From Aurantiochytrium sp. KH105 (taxonomy: Eukaryota; Sar; Bigyra; Thraustochytrida; Thraustochytriidae), in contig BGKB01000203.1 in assembly GCA_003116975.1 (NCBI GenBank), positions 30,865 to 94,864 on the forward strand: 64,000 nucleotides of DNA, written 5' to 3'. Shown in pieces: positions 1-10,569 of this stretch (position 1 is the first letter of the stretch; each line of letters starts with the position of its first letter). Both the position numbers and the translations under genes were made by a program. The notes under the pieces were generated by a model. The model made no database searches and was not told the origin of the DNA. It saw only the letters and a list, made by a program, of their open reading frames with translations.

Positions 1-3000
1 AAGTAGCGACAATTTCAACGGACTCGCCGGGGGGGAGATACCCCTCCCATCGAGAAAGCCGAAACGGAAATGCGACGTCGCTAGACTCGTTCTGGCCCTC
101 TTCGTTCATGTCAAGGTCGTCTACAACGCGCTTGAGTCGAAACCCAAATCCCATGGTCCCGGCATTGGAGAAAGTGACCATGGCGGGTGCCGGCCTTGAC
201 ACCTGGAAGTGGCCAAAGTCAAAGACAGGTGGATTGACGACTAAATCTGCTGTGCCGGCGTGAAGGCGCAGAGGTATATCAAAGTTGGAGTAGATCGAAG
301 ACAGCGCAATGCGCACGTTTCCCAAATTCTCCTCAACTGCCTTGCTGGGCAAATATGTCACAGTGACAACCCGTTTCTCGAATGGAGCGATGGAGAGATG
401 CTGCGGTTCCGCCTTAAGGTCATCCAAGGGCGTCCACTTGGCTGCCTTCTTTTTGTCAGGTGCGGGCTCGTTGCTTTCGGTGTAAAGGAGCGAAATATCC
501 AAGGGATAGACAAGATCCCCTGCATTTGATATCTCAAAAGAACGCTGATACGCGTTGCCCACAATGCAATCCAGAAAGTCGATGCGATGTACAGACAGAC
601 TAAGTACAGCCTCTCTACCGCTTCCAAAGAGATGCAGCGAGTATGATCCAACGGTTGTTTGAATTGTGAAAACCTCTTCGAAGTGGCTTTCTGAATTGGG
701 ATGGAAGACAAGAGGCACATAGTAGCTCTCAGAGGGTGCAATTCGTAACACCTGACCAGACGTCAGCTCCTGTGGCCAGCCCTCGCCACGCTCAAAGACG
801 GCGTGCGTCCGGCGCCGATGCTTCTGAAAGTTGAGTGCTGTGATTGTCAGCACGGCGTTTCCAGAGTTGCCAATGCGCAGTCGCTTGGGGATTGTCTTCC
901 CGACCATGCAGCGACCAAAGTCAAAGCTTTCATAGTGGTCAAGATCAAGCTGCGGGTAGCCTCCGCCCGCATAAACATCGAGAACAATCGGTGCCGTGCA
1001 ATTCGTCTCAAAAAGCACAGGGTGCGCGCAGATGCCCTCGCTTGAAGGAGAGTATACAAAATCTACCGCAAGTACATCGCCAGGCTCCAAAACACCATCG
1101 CACGGGTCCGCTACGAGATCTGCATTGGTGTTTCGAATGCGAAATTCAGCTGCCATGCTTCCTTGATTCTCAAAGACACGTCGAATCACCTTGGTTTCTC
1201 CGAGCGCCTGACGACCAAAGTTGATTGTTCCCAGGTCGTCCACGATAATTCGCACTTCTTGAGACTCGGCACGAACAGGAATTTCGTAGGGCCCCACACC
1301 AGGCAACGTCGGCGCCACGACCAGCGTCGCTTCAAAGCTCCCTTCAACAGATGTATTGAGCGTTACCGTCACGTCCATGCTCATGCGTTCCGACAGAGTC
1401 CCTTGTCGCGGCGTCACTTGCACGTGCGGGAGAGAAAACCGGCTGTCCTCGAGCTCCTTTTCAAACTGCTGCTGTGGGTCGATATCGGCAGCGTTGTTGG
1501 CAGCATGTTCGCGCCGTGATGCGGACGCATGAAGGAACTCACGTAGCGCCCGTGAATCACGAGCGATGTCGTCTTTGGTGCGCACGACTTCGGAAAGATC
1601 CCTTGCTTCATCCTCTTGACGTGCGAGTTGAATCTCCTGGTACTTGTGAAAACGTTCGAGAATCTGTGCCACTCGCGCGCCGGCCGTCTCGCCAGCAGCC
1701 TGCAATCCTCGGAAGGCCTCATTCAGCCCAGAGAGTGTACCCGCCGCGGCACTTTGCGATTTCCGATGCGCAAACGAACCAGCACTAATTTTAGCAACCC
1801 TATTTCTCTTGGTCGTGTCACGAAGACCCAGACAGGCTTCCAGGTCAGCATCTGGATCCAACAGGGCCTCACGCTGGTCTGCTGTCAGCTCTTGGTTGCC
1901 CGTCAATGCGCGCGCCTCTCGCACAAGGGCGAGGACATTTTCCAGCGCCCAATGCCAGAATCTGCGTAAACCAAGGCGGGTTGTTGATCCCTTTAAGAGC
2001 ACTGTCCCGGAGCGTACGCCCGCTTTGGACAGCGCAAATGCCTCGCGCGAGCTGGGTTTCATCTTCCAGTAAATCTCAACGCTCGATGGAATCGAGCCAG
2101 AATTGGATAGCGTGATGGTGCGCGTATAGGTGTGATCACAAGCGATTTGCCCAAAGTCAAGGTCTCCCGTATGACGCAGTTTGACGCCCCCGCCCCGAGC
2201 CCGGAGGGGAATTGATTTGGCATCAAACTCGCTTCGGACTTTGAGCATGCCTGCATACGTGATTTCTCGCTCTGCAAAGAGTCGCACGCGCAAGATCGCA
2301 AAAAAGCCAGGGGGCAAAGTGCACTCCACGACGACATGTCCCTCGGTGTCGTCCCCTGATTTCCCGTAGTGATCGAGAGCAAGCTTGCTCTGCGCCCTAA
2401 GAAGACCATCGTCACCCGACGGCAAGAAGATCGATCCGCGGCTTGGCCCTGTGCGGCCGGATGTGACTTCTGATCCTCCAGGGTCTCTCTGAGGGGCAGA
2501 GTGATGTTGCTGATGCGATTTTTGCAGATGTTGCGATTGCTGTGATTTGCCTCGACGGCCTTTTCGAGGCACAATCATCATTGGCGACGCGTATTGAGGG
2601 GCGCCATGCGAAGATTGGGGACCAAGTCGTTCCGCTTCGCCGTTCGAGCATTTGAACTTTGAACCGTACCCAGGTGTGGCAGCTTGAACGTCAGTCATGC
2701 GAATGCTTCCAATGGTGTACGAAGGCGAAGTTGATTCGCAGACGAGCCGTAGGGGCACTTGGCCTATGTTGTGTAGCAAGACTTTCTTCTCCATCAGAAC
2801 GTGGGTGGACACCAATTGAAAGTCGAGTCCGTGCATGCTCTTGTCGCGCTCTGACACAAACTCGACGTCAACAACACCTTTGCCGCCGGTACCTGCGACA
2901 GGAATGCTCAAGCGCGATGCACTGTTGTAAATTGCGACGAAATTCCCCTCAACACGATCGCTGAGCGTAGGTGCAAAGCTGACCTGCAGGGGTAAAGACT

Positions 3001-6000
3001 CCCCGGGGCCCACCGTCCCGTCTCGCGGGAAAATTGCATATTCGCTGGACGCATTCGACTGAAGAGAAAACACCGCGGGGAGTTTTCCAGAATTGTGCAA
3101 GAGAACTGTGCGCAGGTGTGTCTGTCGCACCGCCGAGATACCAAAGTCCACCACGGTGTCCTGGAGCGGCATTTGATCCGTGTCATGCAGCTCGAGGCTT
3201 GCAAAGGCCTCTTTGGCCCGAAGCGTGAGCTGCTCATACCCCGTGGCGTGCCGCAGCTGAATTTTGACGGAGAAAATGCTGCTGCGAGTACTATGAGAAA
3301 AATTCACGGTTTCGGGAACTTTGAATGTAAAGCGCACAGGGGAGCGCCCATATGCATTGCATGTTCCACTCGTCTCGAGAGCGAAGCCAAACTTGGCGAG
3401 AGCGCGAGGAAGATGCTCTGTTAGTTCATTCGCTCCATGAACGAGGCTCTTGCGTGGCTTTTGAGACGCCCCGGCCGCGCCGCCGCTTCTCTCGGCATGA
3501 GCTGAGTCTTCTCCCGCAACATGCGCAAACTGCAAAAGCGTCGCTCGCAAGTCTGCATCGCTCGGATCGGGCTCAACGATGAAGTCATAGGGAACATTGC
3601 CGGGATTCATGACATGAATTGTTCGCTCGTAGACTTGCCCCGCTTCGCACAGTCCAAAGTCAATGACCCGCAGAGGAGTATCCAGTTCGAGAAGCGGATC
3701 TCCTCCGACGCCTCGAATTTCCGCTTTGATGGTGTCGAAGCGATTTTGGATCGCAAATATTGCATGTGACTCCTTTTCTCGCTCGAGTGGCGTGAAGCTG
3801 ACGGTGAAGTGGATCATCATCCCCGTGGAAAAAGTGCCTTCCATAGGCTCGACCGTCAGATATTCTGGGACAAAGTCCTCAAAATCATCGGGAAAAGAAT
3901 AAGTATCGAGCCACGACTCGCGACAGGACTTGTCTAGGGACTGCCGCTTAGGCCCATGCGCGAGTGAGTTTCGCCTTTGGCCGTTTGCTATGGCTGATGC
4001 TCGGCGCATATGACGTTCGATCGCTGCCCGTGTGGGACGAAGAAAGGCGCAAGCAAAGTCGAGACCCACGTCTCCAATGTTTGTCACCGTAAAGCTACGC
4101 ACATGTGTCTGCTTCACGAGAGCAACATCGAAATCGAGACCATGAAGCGCCCGTTCGGGTGTAATACTAAGGTCCGGAACACCCACAAAGGCAGAGACGT
4201 CTACTTCGTAGAATACCGAAGCATCCTGAATCATGTGCACGACCAGAGTGGTTTCCACACGCTCAAGCGTTGTGGGCGTAAAAATCACTGGAATTTGAAT
4301 ACTGTCTCGCGGGGGTACACAAATACCTTCTGCGTTGTGGCTCACATGGAGACTTTTAATTGGCATTTTGAACGCCACGAAACATTCGGCTGTACCGTAG
4401 TTGAAGACTTGCAAGTGCGCAAGATTGGCAACGCCTACAATTGCCTGCTCGTACTTGATCCTTGCCTGTCTCACATGAAGTTGGGGTAATCCTCCACTGC
4501 CGCTACAGTGAATTCTTATCAGGTTTGAGGCGGTGTCTGTCGGCACACTCTCAGGAACATTACTGTGGGTATTCCACGTAACGTGAAGCGTGACATCGTG
4601 CAGGCCTTGGTCATTGGCCAAATACCTTACCGTCACGCATCGCGTCTCTCCGGACTGAATGGTGCCCACAGCAGGCACAAAGGAGAAAAGGTTGCCAAAT
4701 CGGGATGCATCCACGTTGTTAGCATCGGGATCCCGCTCGACGACGAAATCCGCAGCCATGTTTCCTGAATTATATAGTCGAAATTCGCGTGATTTCCGCA
4801 TTCCAACTTGAATGCAGCCAAACGACAAGTGAGGGGCTGTGGGAGCCGCGGCGTTGTCCGATGCAGGTGTCATTTCATCACAAAGAGCTTCCACTGCTGC
4901 GGCGCCTGTTGCGCCATGGAGAGCAAATGGAAGGCTATCATAGACGCTTGAGCGGCCAAGAGGCACCTTTTCACTTCCGGGCAAGCTCGTCTCAAAGATG
5001 AGAGAGGCGTGAATCTCTTTTTGAAGAAATTCTTTGGTTGGCTTGAAGACAACTTTGACGCGTTGACTTCGGCCTGCGTCCAGCGTGCATGCTGCGGGTG
5101 TGATCGCAAATATATCATGGATCATTTCATTGTCAAGAGCAGTGGTGTCTTGTGATTTGGCGCCTGTCGTTTCGTCTTTGATGCGAATCTCTCCTGCATC
5201 TGCGTTGCAATTCAATTTTCCTAGAGAAACGCTGTGTCCTCTTTGCAGATTTGCTTTCCAGTGCACACTTACGACGCCTGGATTGCGAATCGTAAGAAAC
5301 CCAGTACCAAGTGACCCAGCAGCGACAACTCCAAAGGAGATCTCTGACGAGTCGAACACGAGCTCCGGCTGAAACTTCGAGGCAACGCGAAAAACATGAA
5401 TACTTGATGCCGCGGCACCAGGTTCGTCAGTGTGCACCTCAAGATCCCCGTCAATCGCTCCAGCGTCCCCTTGCTCAAAGTCCATCTGCAGCGAAATTCG
5501 GACGTGTTTCCCTGGATCGAGTCGAAGCGGGGTCTCAATTGGCTTTGCAAGACCAACTCCATAACGAGCCAGCGCACCGTTGAACTCTTCCAGAGGCTCG
5601 TGCGGAAGGTTTGCTCTCCAATGTAAGGTATTCTCGCTCTCATCTTCCTCGATGCCCGGGGTGTTCGTCTCTTCATCACGGCCACCACGACTACTCTCCT
5701 TGTTGACCCGAGACGGAGATGATGGGGATTTTTCCACGACACTTTTGCCCAGAGTGTTCGCCGCTGAACGAACTTGTGCACGATCCTGATCCATTTGACG
5801 AAGCGCCTTCGCTCGGAGATCCCGGCGGACATCATCCTGTACAGCTCCGAGGTAAAAATCAACTTCGTCCCAATCTACGGTGTAGGGCAAGCTCGCTGAG
5901 TGAGTGACGACATCTGGAGCTTCGAGCGCAATGGCGTTCACGCGTGCATCGGTGGCCTCGTCGTGAGTGAGTAGAGCTCCAAGTACGGCCAGACGTCGCA

Positions 6001-9000
6001 TCCTTTGAAGCTGGGAAGGTGTGATGCCTGGCGCGTGAAGTTGCTCCGCGGTGTGGCCTGGAAGGGTCTCAATACTCCAGCGAAGCCTCGGGAGCTTGCT
6101 GTGAACGCGCAATACATCGACCGACCTGGTGCCACAATTACGAAGAATCAAGTCGAGGCGCGCGGGGACTGTACGCCCCGTTGGAATAATGCCAAAGTCA
6201 ACACATGTGGTCGATTCGGATTTAAGAGTTGGCTCTGACGACGCCGCAGAAAACGTCCACACGCGCGAAGGGTTTCCAAAGTTTGTTGTGAGCTCGCAGA
6301 CCCCTGCCCTTACGCGAAGAATCAAATTTTTGGGTTCCTCCGGACCAGAGAGCGACATGATCCTACAAAAACGAACATAGTTGCGAGATATCCCTGGCCT
6401 CGCCACCACGTCGAGAGGCACGCGCCTTGCTGGGTCCTGGCCGGCGGATGGCAGGTTCATGAGCGCGCACGTTTGGCTATCGGCCAATGAAAAGGGACCA
6501 TCGTCGACAGCAAGTGCTACCGCAAGATCATGACGGAAAAAATTTGTGAGCAAAACACTTTGCCGAAGCGAACGTCCAACGCTGAGATCGCCAAAGTCTA
6601 CGACTGTTGGACTCGTAGCAACACACTCGTTGCTATGTGCGCCACCATCCAGCATGCCAGAGAACACCTTGATTGCTTGCTTTTTTGAGGCTTCCGAATC
6701 AGCATCAAGTGCGAACGGATCGTGCACCACACAAAGCAAGGGCGCAGCGTACACGCCACCATTGTCCACTTTGAAGCGAAGGGTCAGGTTGCAATGGTCC
6801 CACGGTTTCAAATGAAAGTCGGCCTTCATGACATAGTCTCTGTCAGCCAAGGCGGCGCCCTCTTGGTCCACAACGATCCGGAAAGGAGATGCATCGGCAT
6901 CCTGCACAATTGTACATGTCATTTGAGCCAGGCATGGAGTGTGGTTGCTCGCGCGTAGCAGTCTTGTTGCACTCTCATCGCGGTGGACGCCACGAAAGAT
7001 CAGACCATCGTGCGGGCAGCTCAAATGAATGGGCGCTGTGGCCGCACCTTGTAGAAGCGTGGAGCAGAGCGGGCGCAAATGCCCACCTTTTTCGACGAGA
7101 ATGCTGAGGAAGCCCCACGTAGGCCCAAGAGTCACGTTCTCAAGACTGGCATCAATTTCAACTTCGAGGCGAAGAATGTCGTGGGGATCGACAAAACCTT
7201 CCTGTAGACTTGGCTGTCGGAGGACAAAGGGGCTACTAACAAGAGCTTTGAAAGGTTGCGACACGCTCGAAATATTGCGCACCTCAACTGTCGCCCTAGG
7301 TCTTTCGTTTTGACACGGATTGCCAAAGACTGGAGTGACTCTCTGAGAAATGAGAAGATTGGTTTCGTGCGCGACGAAGCCGTCTGGCGAAGCCGAGGAT
7401 GAGATTTCGCCCGTGGGACTGCAATTATCATCTTCTTCGTCTTCCTCCTCATTAAGGGCTTCCTCATGCTCCGCGAGCTCCTGCGCAGGGTGTTCATGGG
7501 AGATAGAGACCGCTAAGAGACGGCGAAGATTGGCAAAGTCCAGACGCTTTGCTTTAAGACGTCGCTGATCACCACTAACGTCTTCCCCCGTGCAGGGAAT
7601 CGTTAGATACCACGGACCGAACGTAGCTCGATGGGGATGCATGAGTTCCAGACGTACAGGCAAACGGAAGAGTCCTGGTTTTGTCGATGAGAAGCGCAGC
7701 TCAAGCGAGACATCTTCGAATGGATGCATCACTACTGTAACTCCCTCACGAAGCTCGAGGGTTTCCTGCGTTGGTGACTGGAAAAAGGCAGTACATGGCG
7801 AGTCCTCGAATCCGGTCAGATACAACTCAACGGGGCTCGAGTAATAATTTTTGAGAGGGAGCTCAAAAGTGGCAGTTGCACCAGTCGGCTGGACGGGCAA
7901 TCCGATATTCGGCGAAAGTGGAATCGTTACGAGGTTCCCCACAAAGGCCTGCAACGTCACAGACACTGATTCGCATGTTGGCGACGCAATGACCAGCAGA
8001 GCCTGAAATACACCCGTGCATGATGTGCGAAGACGAACCGTGATCTCGCGTACTTCACGGGGTTTCAACGTTGTTTGCTCTGCAAACACCTCGGTCGGAC
8101 GATCTGAGGAAAACGAGATTGGGATGGACTGAGATGGATCGAGGTTCTCGACACGAAATGTCTTGGTTGCAGATGCATATTTCGCGTGGTCGAGCTGTAG
8201 GATTCCAAATTCAAGCTCCTCCTCGTGCACGCGTAGGGGACTACTTCCGTGTCCAGAGACCTGTATCCGATGAACCTCTCCTCCCGGGGCACTTACCAGT
8301 ATGGCGTCATTGTAGCCTTTGCGCTCGCGTGGGCGAAAGGTAACATCGACCCAGAGCTCCTCTCCGGGCATGATGAGAGCTTGCGACTGTCGTACGAGAA
8401 AGACTGCGTCATGGTCCTCAACGGCTTCAAAGGAGGCATTGCAAGGTACCTTGGCACGATTTCTTACAATGAGAGGCAGCGTTCTTTCGCGATTCGAGCC
8501 TCGAGCGCACGAAAGATGGCCAAAGCTCAACTCGGTGTCGAGGACCTCAAGAAGCGGACCATGGTACGCAGAGAGGGCCACTCGTTCCCCCGCAACACCA
8601 TGCCGCGATCTGACACGAAGAAAGCCTCGCACGCAGGCTCCTGCAAGAGATGGGTCGCTCAGATCTTGTACAAAGCGCACGCAAATGGACATGGAAGATT
8701 TGGCAGCGACCACACCAAACGCTGGAACTGCAGCAAAATTTGTGCTCGGAAAAGTTTGCAGCGCAAAAAGCTCAGCCTGATTCCCGGGATTTGTGAGGTG
8801 CAGAATGACCTCTCGCTTGGATCCGCTCAACTCGACCGATGGTACCGCCATTTGGAAGGTCAGGGTTGTGAGGAGTCCGGGCGGTAGCTCTGCCTCTTCA
8901 TCGTCCGTCTCATCGTCATCGCTGCTGTTCTCATCAGCGCCATGGTCATGATTTGCGAAGTTTACAACTCTGGAACTATCTGTTGCATTCGATTTGGTAC

Positions 9001-10219
9001 CATGCGTAGCGTCAGAAAGCGACATGGCGCTTCGTGCCTGCATCGACTTCGATTTGAAGCTCCCGCCTTTTGCTCGAGCTGTTGTTGGCTCGTTTACCAG
9101 AAGAGAGTATCGACGTGGTATGTAGCCACCTTGAGCAGAAAACTGCAAATGATGAAACGAGTCATGGCGCTTCTTCTGCGGCTGGCTGTGACCTTTGGCT
9201 TGTCTGGCCTTTCGGCGCCGCTCAAGCTGCCGCACATCGGAAAGGTAGGCATCGTCGTATTTCGATGACGAACTCTTCATCCGAGCCTTCAAGTGGGCAT
9301 GAAGGCCACCGCGTGCTGTACTTCGGACGTACGCTCTGATGACGGCTGGCCCAAGCTTAACTGTAAAATCATCGTCGGGGATCTGAAACCATTTGCAGAG
9401 GAACCAGCTTGCTTCGTTGCGCAGAAACTCGGGCGCTTCGCGGTTCACCCACTGCGCTGGTCCACGTTTTACGACAAAAATTTGATGTACGAATTCGCGA
9501 AAGGGCTCAACAAAGGTTCTTCGATTGAAATCTGTGTCACGAAGATGCTCGCGGAGAATGCGGAGCAGAGTCGCGAGGAGGAGGGGATGCTGTAGTTCCG
9601 AAGCACGCGAAGATGCCAAGGAAATAGGGCCTGCGACGGAAACAGCGCTCGAGAGGACCTTGAGCGACTCCCTAACGAAGGTTTGCACCAAGGGGCTATT
9701 TGGACCCTGGTGCTGCACGGCTCGCTCAAGGTAAGGAGCGACGGCCGTAGCGGCCGCGAGCGCGTGGTGCAGGCTCTGGCGCTCAAATGCGTCGCGAAAC
9801 AATTTAAATACTGCTGCAGTTGCATCTGCTTCGAGACGCTGGCGCCGAGAATCGTACTCGAAGGCGGGCAAAAGGCGGCCCAGGACTGTCCCTGCGAGAC
9901 ATCGGTTTTCCATGCGTTCATCATCGCTTGCAACACCTAGCAGGACATCTGCAGCCCCCGTGCGAGCTTCGCTTTCTCGAAAGAGCACGACGAGTTTGCG
10001 CGGCGCCAGCGCGAGCGCTCGCAGCGTGAGCTCTCTAAAAGTGGGCTCTGGATGTCTCAGCAGTGGGAGGACCTGGCGCAGGGTCTCGGCGTCGAGAGCC
10101 TCCTCGCACCGGTCGCCCAGCAGCAGCCGCAGGGCCTGCTCGGCGTCTGCGCCGGCGTCCTCGCCCGCCTCCGGCCCGCGGCTGCCGGCCCTCGCGGCGG
10201 GCCCGCCCCGAGCCAGCAT
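1..10219 (-). CDS. HYDIN/CFAP47-like giant ASH-domain axonemal protein (C-terminus off the left edge)
   Basis: One minus-strand frame stays open from the ATG at 10219 to the left edge, giving more than 3,400 residues without a stop. The stretch 9241-10440 was translated in full and the rest sampled for stops. An in-frame stop lies just upstream at about 10427. The first ~300 residues are helical and leucine-rich (ARM/HEAT-like). The rest carries repeated ASH/MSP beta-domains, seen as the x-FG signature at about 8515, 8200, 6590, 6190, 5330, 4805, 4125 (LDFD), 3650, 3150, 2155, 1215, 915 and 220, for example VVDFGDLSVG and SFDFGRC. Such arrays are typical of HYDIN, CFAP47 and CFAP65 in the ciliary central apparatus, so a role in flagellar motility is inferred. 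The N-terminal ARM-like part is not the usual HYDIN layout, so orthology within the family is uncertain. It diverges from the THP3-like gene with about 350 bp between starts. Confidence 0.82.
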   Translation of the reverse strand, partial: MLARGGPAARAGSRGPEAGEDAGADAEQALRLLLGDRCEEALDAETLRQVLPLLRHPEPTFRELTLRALALAPRKLVVLFRESEARTGAADVLLGVASDDERMENRCLAGTVLGRLLPAFEYDSRRQRLEADATAAVFKLFRDAFERQSLHHALAAATAVAPYLERAVQHQGPNSPLVQTFVRESLKVLSSAVSVAGPISLASSRASELQHPLLLATLLRILREHLRDTDFNRRTFVEPFREFVHQIFVVKRGPAQWVNREAPEFLRNEASWFLCKWFQIPDDDFTVKLGPAVIRAYVRSTARGGLHAHLKARMKSSSSKYDDAYLSDVRQLERRRKARQAKGHSQPQKKRHDSFHHLQFSAQGGYIPRRYSLLVNEPTTARAKGGSFKSKSMQARSAMSLSDATHGTKSNATDSSRVVNFANHDHGADENSSDDDETDDEEAELPPGLLTTLTFQMAVPSVELSGSKREVILHLTNPGNQAELFALQTFPSTNFAAVPAFGVVAAKSSMSICVRFVQDLSDPSLAGACVRGFLRVRSRHGVAGERVALSAYHGPLLEVLDTELSFGHLSCARGSNRERTLPLIVRNRAKVPCNASFEAVEDHDAVFLVRQSQALIMPGEELWVDVTFRPRERKGYNDAILVSAPGGEVHRIQVSGHGSSPLRVHEEELEFGILQLDHAKYASATKTFRVENLDPSQSIPISFSSDRPTEVFAEQTTLKPREVREITVRLRTSCTGVFQALLVIASPTCESVSVTLQAFVGNLVTIPLSPNIGLPVQPTGATATFELPLKNYYSSPVELYLTGFEDSPCTAFFQSPTQETLELREGVTVVMHPFEDVSLELRFSSTKPGLFRLPVRLELMHPHRATFGPWYLTIPCTGEDVSGDQRRLKAKRLDFANLRRLLAVSISHEHPAQELAEHEEALNEEEDEEDDNCSPTGEISSSASPDGFVAHETNLLISQRVTPVFGNPCQNERPRATVEVRNISSVSQPFKALVSSPFVLRQPSLQEGFVDPHDILRLEVEIDASLENVTLGPTWGFLSILVEKGGHLRPLCSTLLQGAATAPIHLSCPHDGLIFRGVHRDESATRLLRASNHTPCLAQMTCTIVQDADASPFRIVVDQEGAALADRDYVMKADFHLKPWDHCNLTLRFKVDNGGVYAAPLLCVVHDPFALDADSEASKKQAIKVFSGMLDGGAHSNECVATSPTVVDFGDLSVGRSLRQSVLLTNFFRHDLAVALAVDDGPFSLADSQTCALMNLPSAGQDPARRVPLDVVARPGISRNYVRFCRIMSLSGPEEPKNLILRVRAGVCELTTNFGNPSRVWTFSAASSEPTLKSESTTCVDFGIIPTGRTVPARLDLILRNCGTRSVDVLRVHSKLPRLRWSIETLPGHTAEQLHAPGITPSQLQRMRRLAVLGALLTHDEATDARVNAIALEAPDVVTHSASLPYTVDWDEVDFYLGAVQDDVRRDLRAKALRQMDQDRAQVRSAANTLGKSVVEKSPSSPSRVNKESSRGGRDEETNTPGIEEDESENTLHWRANLPHEPLEEFNGALARYGVGLAKPIETPLRLDPGKHVRISLQMDFEQGDAGAIDGDLEVHTDEPGAAASSIHVFRVASKFQPELVFDSSEISFGVVAAGSLGTGFLTIRNPGVVSVHWKANLQRGHSVSLGKLNCNADAGEIRIKDETTGAKSQDTTALDNEMIHDIFAITPAACTLDAGRSQRVKVVFKPTKEFLQKEIHASLIFETSLPGSEKVPLGRSSVYDSLPFALHGATGAAAVEALCDEMTPASDNAAAPTAPHLSFGCIQVGMRKSREFRLYNSGNMAADFVVERDPDANNVDASRFGNLFSFVPAVGTIQSGETRCVTVRYLANDQGLHDVTLHVTWNTHSNVPESVPTDTASNLIRIHCSGSGGLPQLHVRQARIKYEQAIVGVANLAHLQVFNYGTAECFVAFKMPIKSLHVSHNAEGICVPPRDSIQIPVIFTPTTLERVETTLVVHMIQDASVFYEVDVSAFVGVPDLSITPERALHGLDFDVALVKQTHVRSFTVTNIGDVGLDFACAFLRPTRAAIERHMRRASAIANGQRRNSLAHGPKRQSLDKSCRESWLDTYSFPDDFEDFVPEYLTVEPMEGTFSTGMMIHFTVSFTPLEREKESHAIFAIQNRFDTIKAEIRGVGGDPLLELDTPLRVIDFGLCEAGQVYERTIHVMNPGNVPYDFIVEPDPSDADLRATLLQFAHVAGEDSAHAERSGGAAGASQKPRKSLVHGANELTEHLPRALAKFGFALETSGTCNAYGRSPVRFTFKVPETVNFSHSTRSSIFSVKIQLRHATGYEQLTLRAKEAFASLELHDTDQMPLQDTVVDFGISAVRQTHLRTVLLHNSGKLPAVFSLQSNASSEYAIFPRDGTVGPGESLPLQVSFAPTLSDRVEGNFVAIYNSASRLSIPVAGTGGKGVVDVEFVSERDKSMHGLDFQLVSTHVLMEKKVLLHNIGQVPLRLVCESTSPSYTIGSIRMTDVQAATPGYGSKFKCSNGEAERLGPQSSHGAPQYASPMMIVPRKGRRGKSQQSQHLQKSHQQHHSAPQRDPGGSEVTSGRTGPSRGSIFLPSGDDGLLRAQSKLALDHYGKSGDDTEGHVVVECTLPPGFFAILRVRLFAEREITYAGMLKVRSEFDAKSIPLRARGGGVKLRHTGDLDFGQIACDHTYTRTITLSNSGSIPSSVEIYWKMKPSSREAFALSKAGVRSGTVLLKGSTTRLGLRRFWHWALENVLALVREARALTGNQELTADQREALLDPDADLEACLGLRDTTKRNRVAKISAGSFAHRKSQSAAAGTLSGLNEAFRGLQAAGETAGARVAQILERFHKYQEIQLARQEDEARDLSEVVRTKDDIARDSRALREFLHASASRREHAANNAADIDPQQQFEKELEDSRFSLPHVQVTPRQGTLSERMSMDVTVTLNTSVEGSFEATLVVAPTLPGVGPYEIPVRAESQEVRIIVDDLGTINFGRQALGETKVIRRVFENQGSMAAEFRIRNTNADLVADPCDGVLEPGDVLAVDFVYSPSSEGICAHPVLFETNCTAPIVLDVYAGGGYPQLDLDHYESFDFGRCMVGKTIPKRLRIGNSGNAVLTITALNFQKHRRRTHAVFERGEGWPQELTSGQVLRIAPSESYYVPLVFHPNSESHFEEVFTIQTTVGSYSLHLFGSGREAVLSLSVHRIDFLDCIVGNAYQRSFEISNAGDLVYPLDISLLYTESNEPAPDKKKAAKWTPLDDLKAEPQHLSIAPFEKRVVTVTYLPSKAVEENLGNVRIALSSIYSNFDIPLRLHAGTADLVVNPPVFDFGHFQVSRPAPAMVTFSNAGTMGFGFRLKRVVDDLDMNEEGQNESSDVAFPFRLSRWEGYLPPGESVEIVAT

Positions 10220-10569
10220 CCCTGCGACGGGGTCTGCCCTGGGACGTCTCCGGCTTGGGCTGCTTCCTGCAGAAGGAGGGAGGCCTTGCTCGCCCAGGCC
10301 GACATGAGCTCCGCGTCCTCGCCGATTCAACGGGTCTCTGTGCGTGGTGCGGGCGACAGACAGACAGACAGGGCCCGACGAGGAGGCCTTTCAGCCCGCC
10401 CTGGCAAGTCGAGTATAGGCCCAGGTCTACTTGGCGCCAGGCGCCTGTGGCCTTTGCTGCAGTTGGCAGGGCACCATGGGCAGCAGGGCAGGCCCACTTC
10501 CACTGGGCTCGCGCGGCGCAGCAGCGAGCGACCAATCGCGGAAAGACTCGGGAGAGAGAGGTCGCGAGC
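10220..10569. promoter_or_regulatory. Divergent intergenic region between the HYDIN-like and THP3-like genes
   Basis: These 350 bp separate two divergent start codons. The region is very GC-rich and has no TATA-like box that I can see. A short GACA/GACAGACAG run lies at about 10355-10370. An open plus-strand frame runs through it into the THP3-like gene but lacks a plausible ATG and looks like leader sequence. A shared bidirectional promoter is an inference from position only. Confidence 0.4.

Noticed and set aside
1-6400. The repeated CCAAAGTC motif as a CRISPR-like or regulatory repeat
   Set aside because: Spacing is irregular and the motif is the antisense of the DFG codons of ASH domains, so coding explains it.
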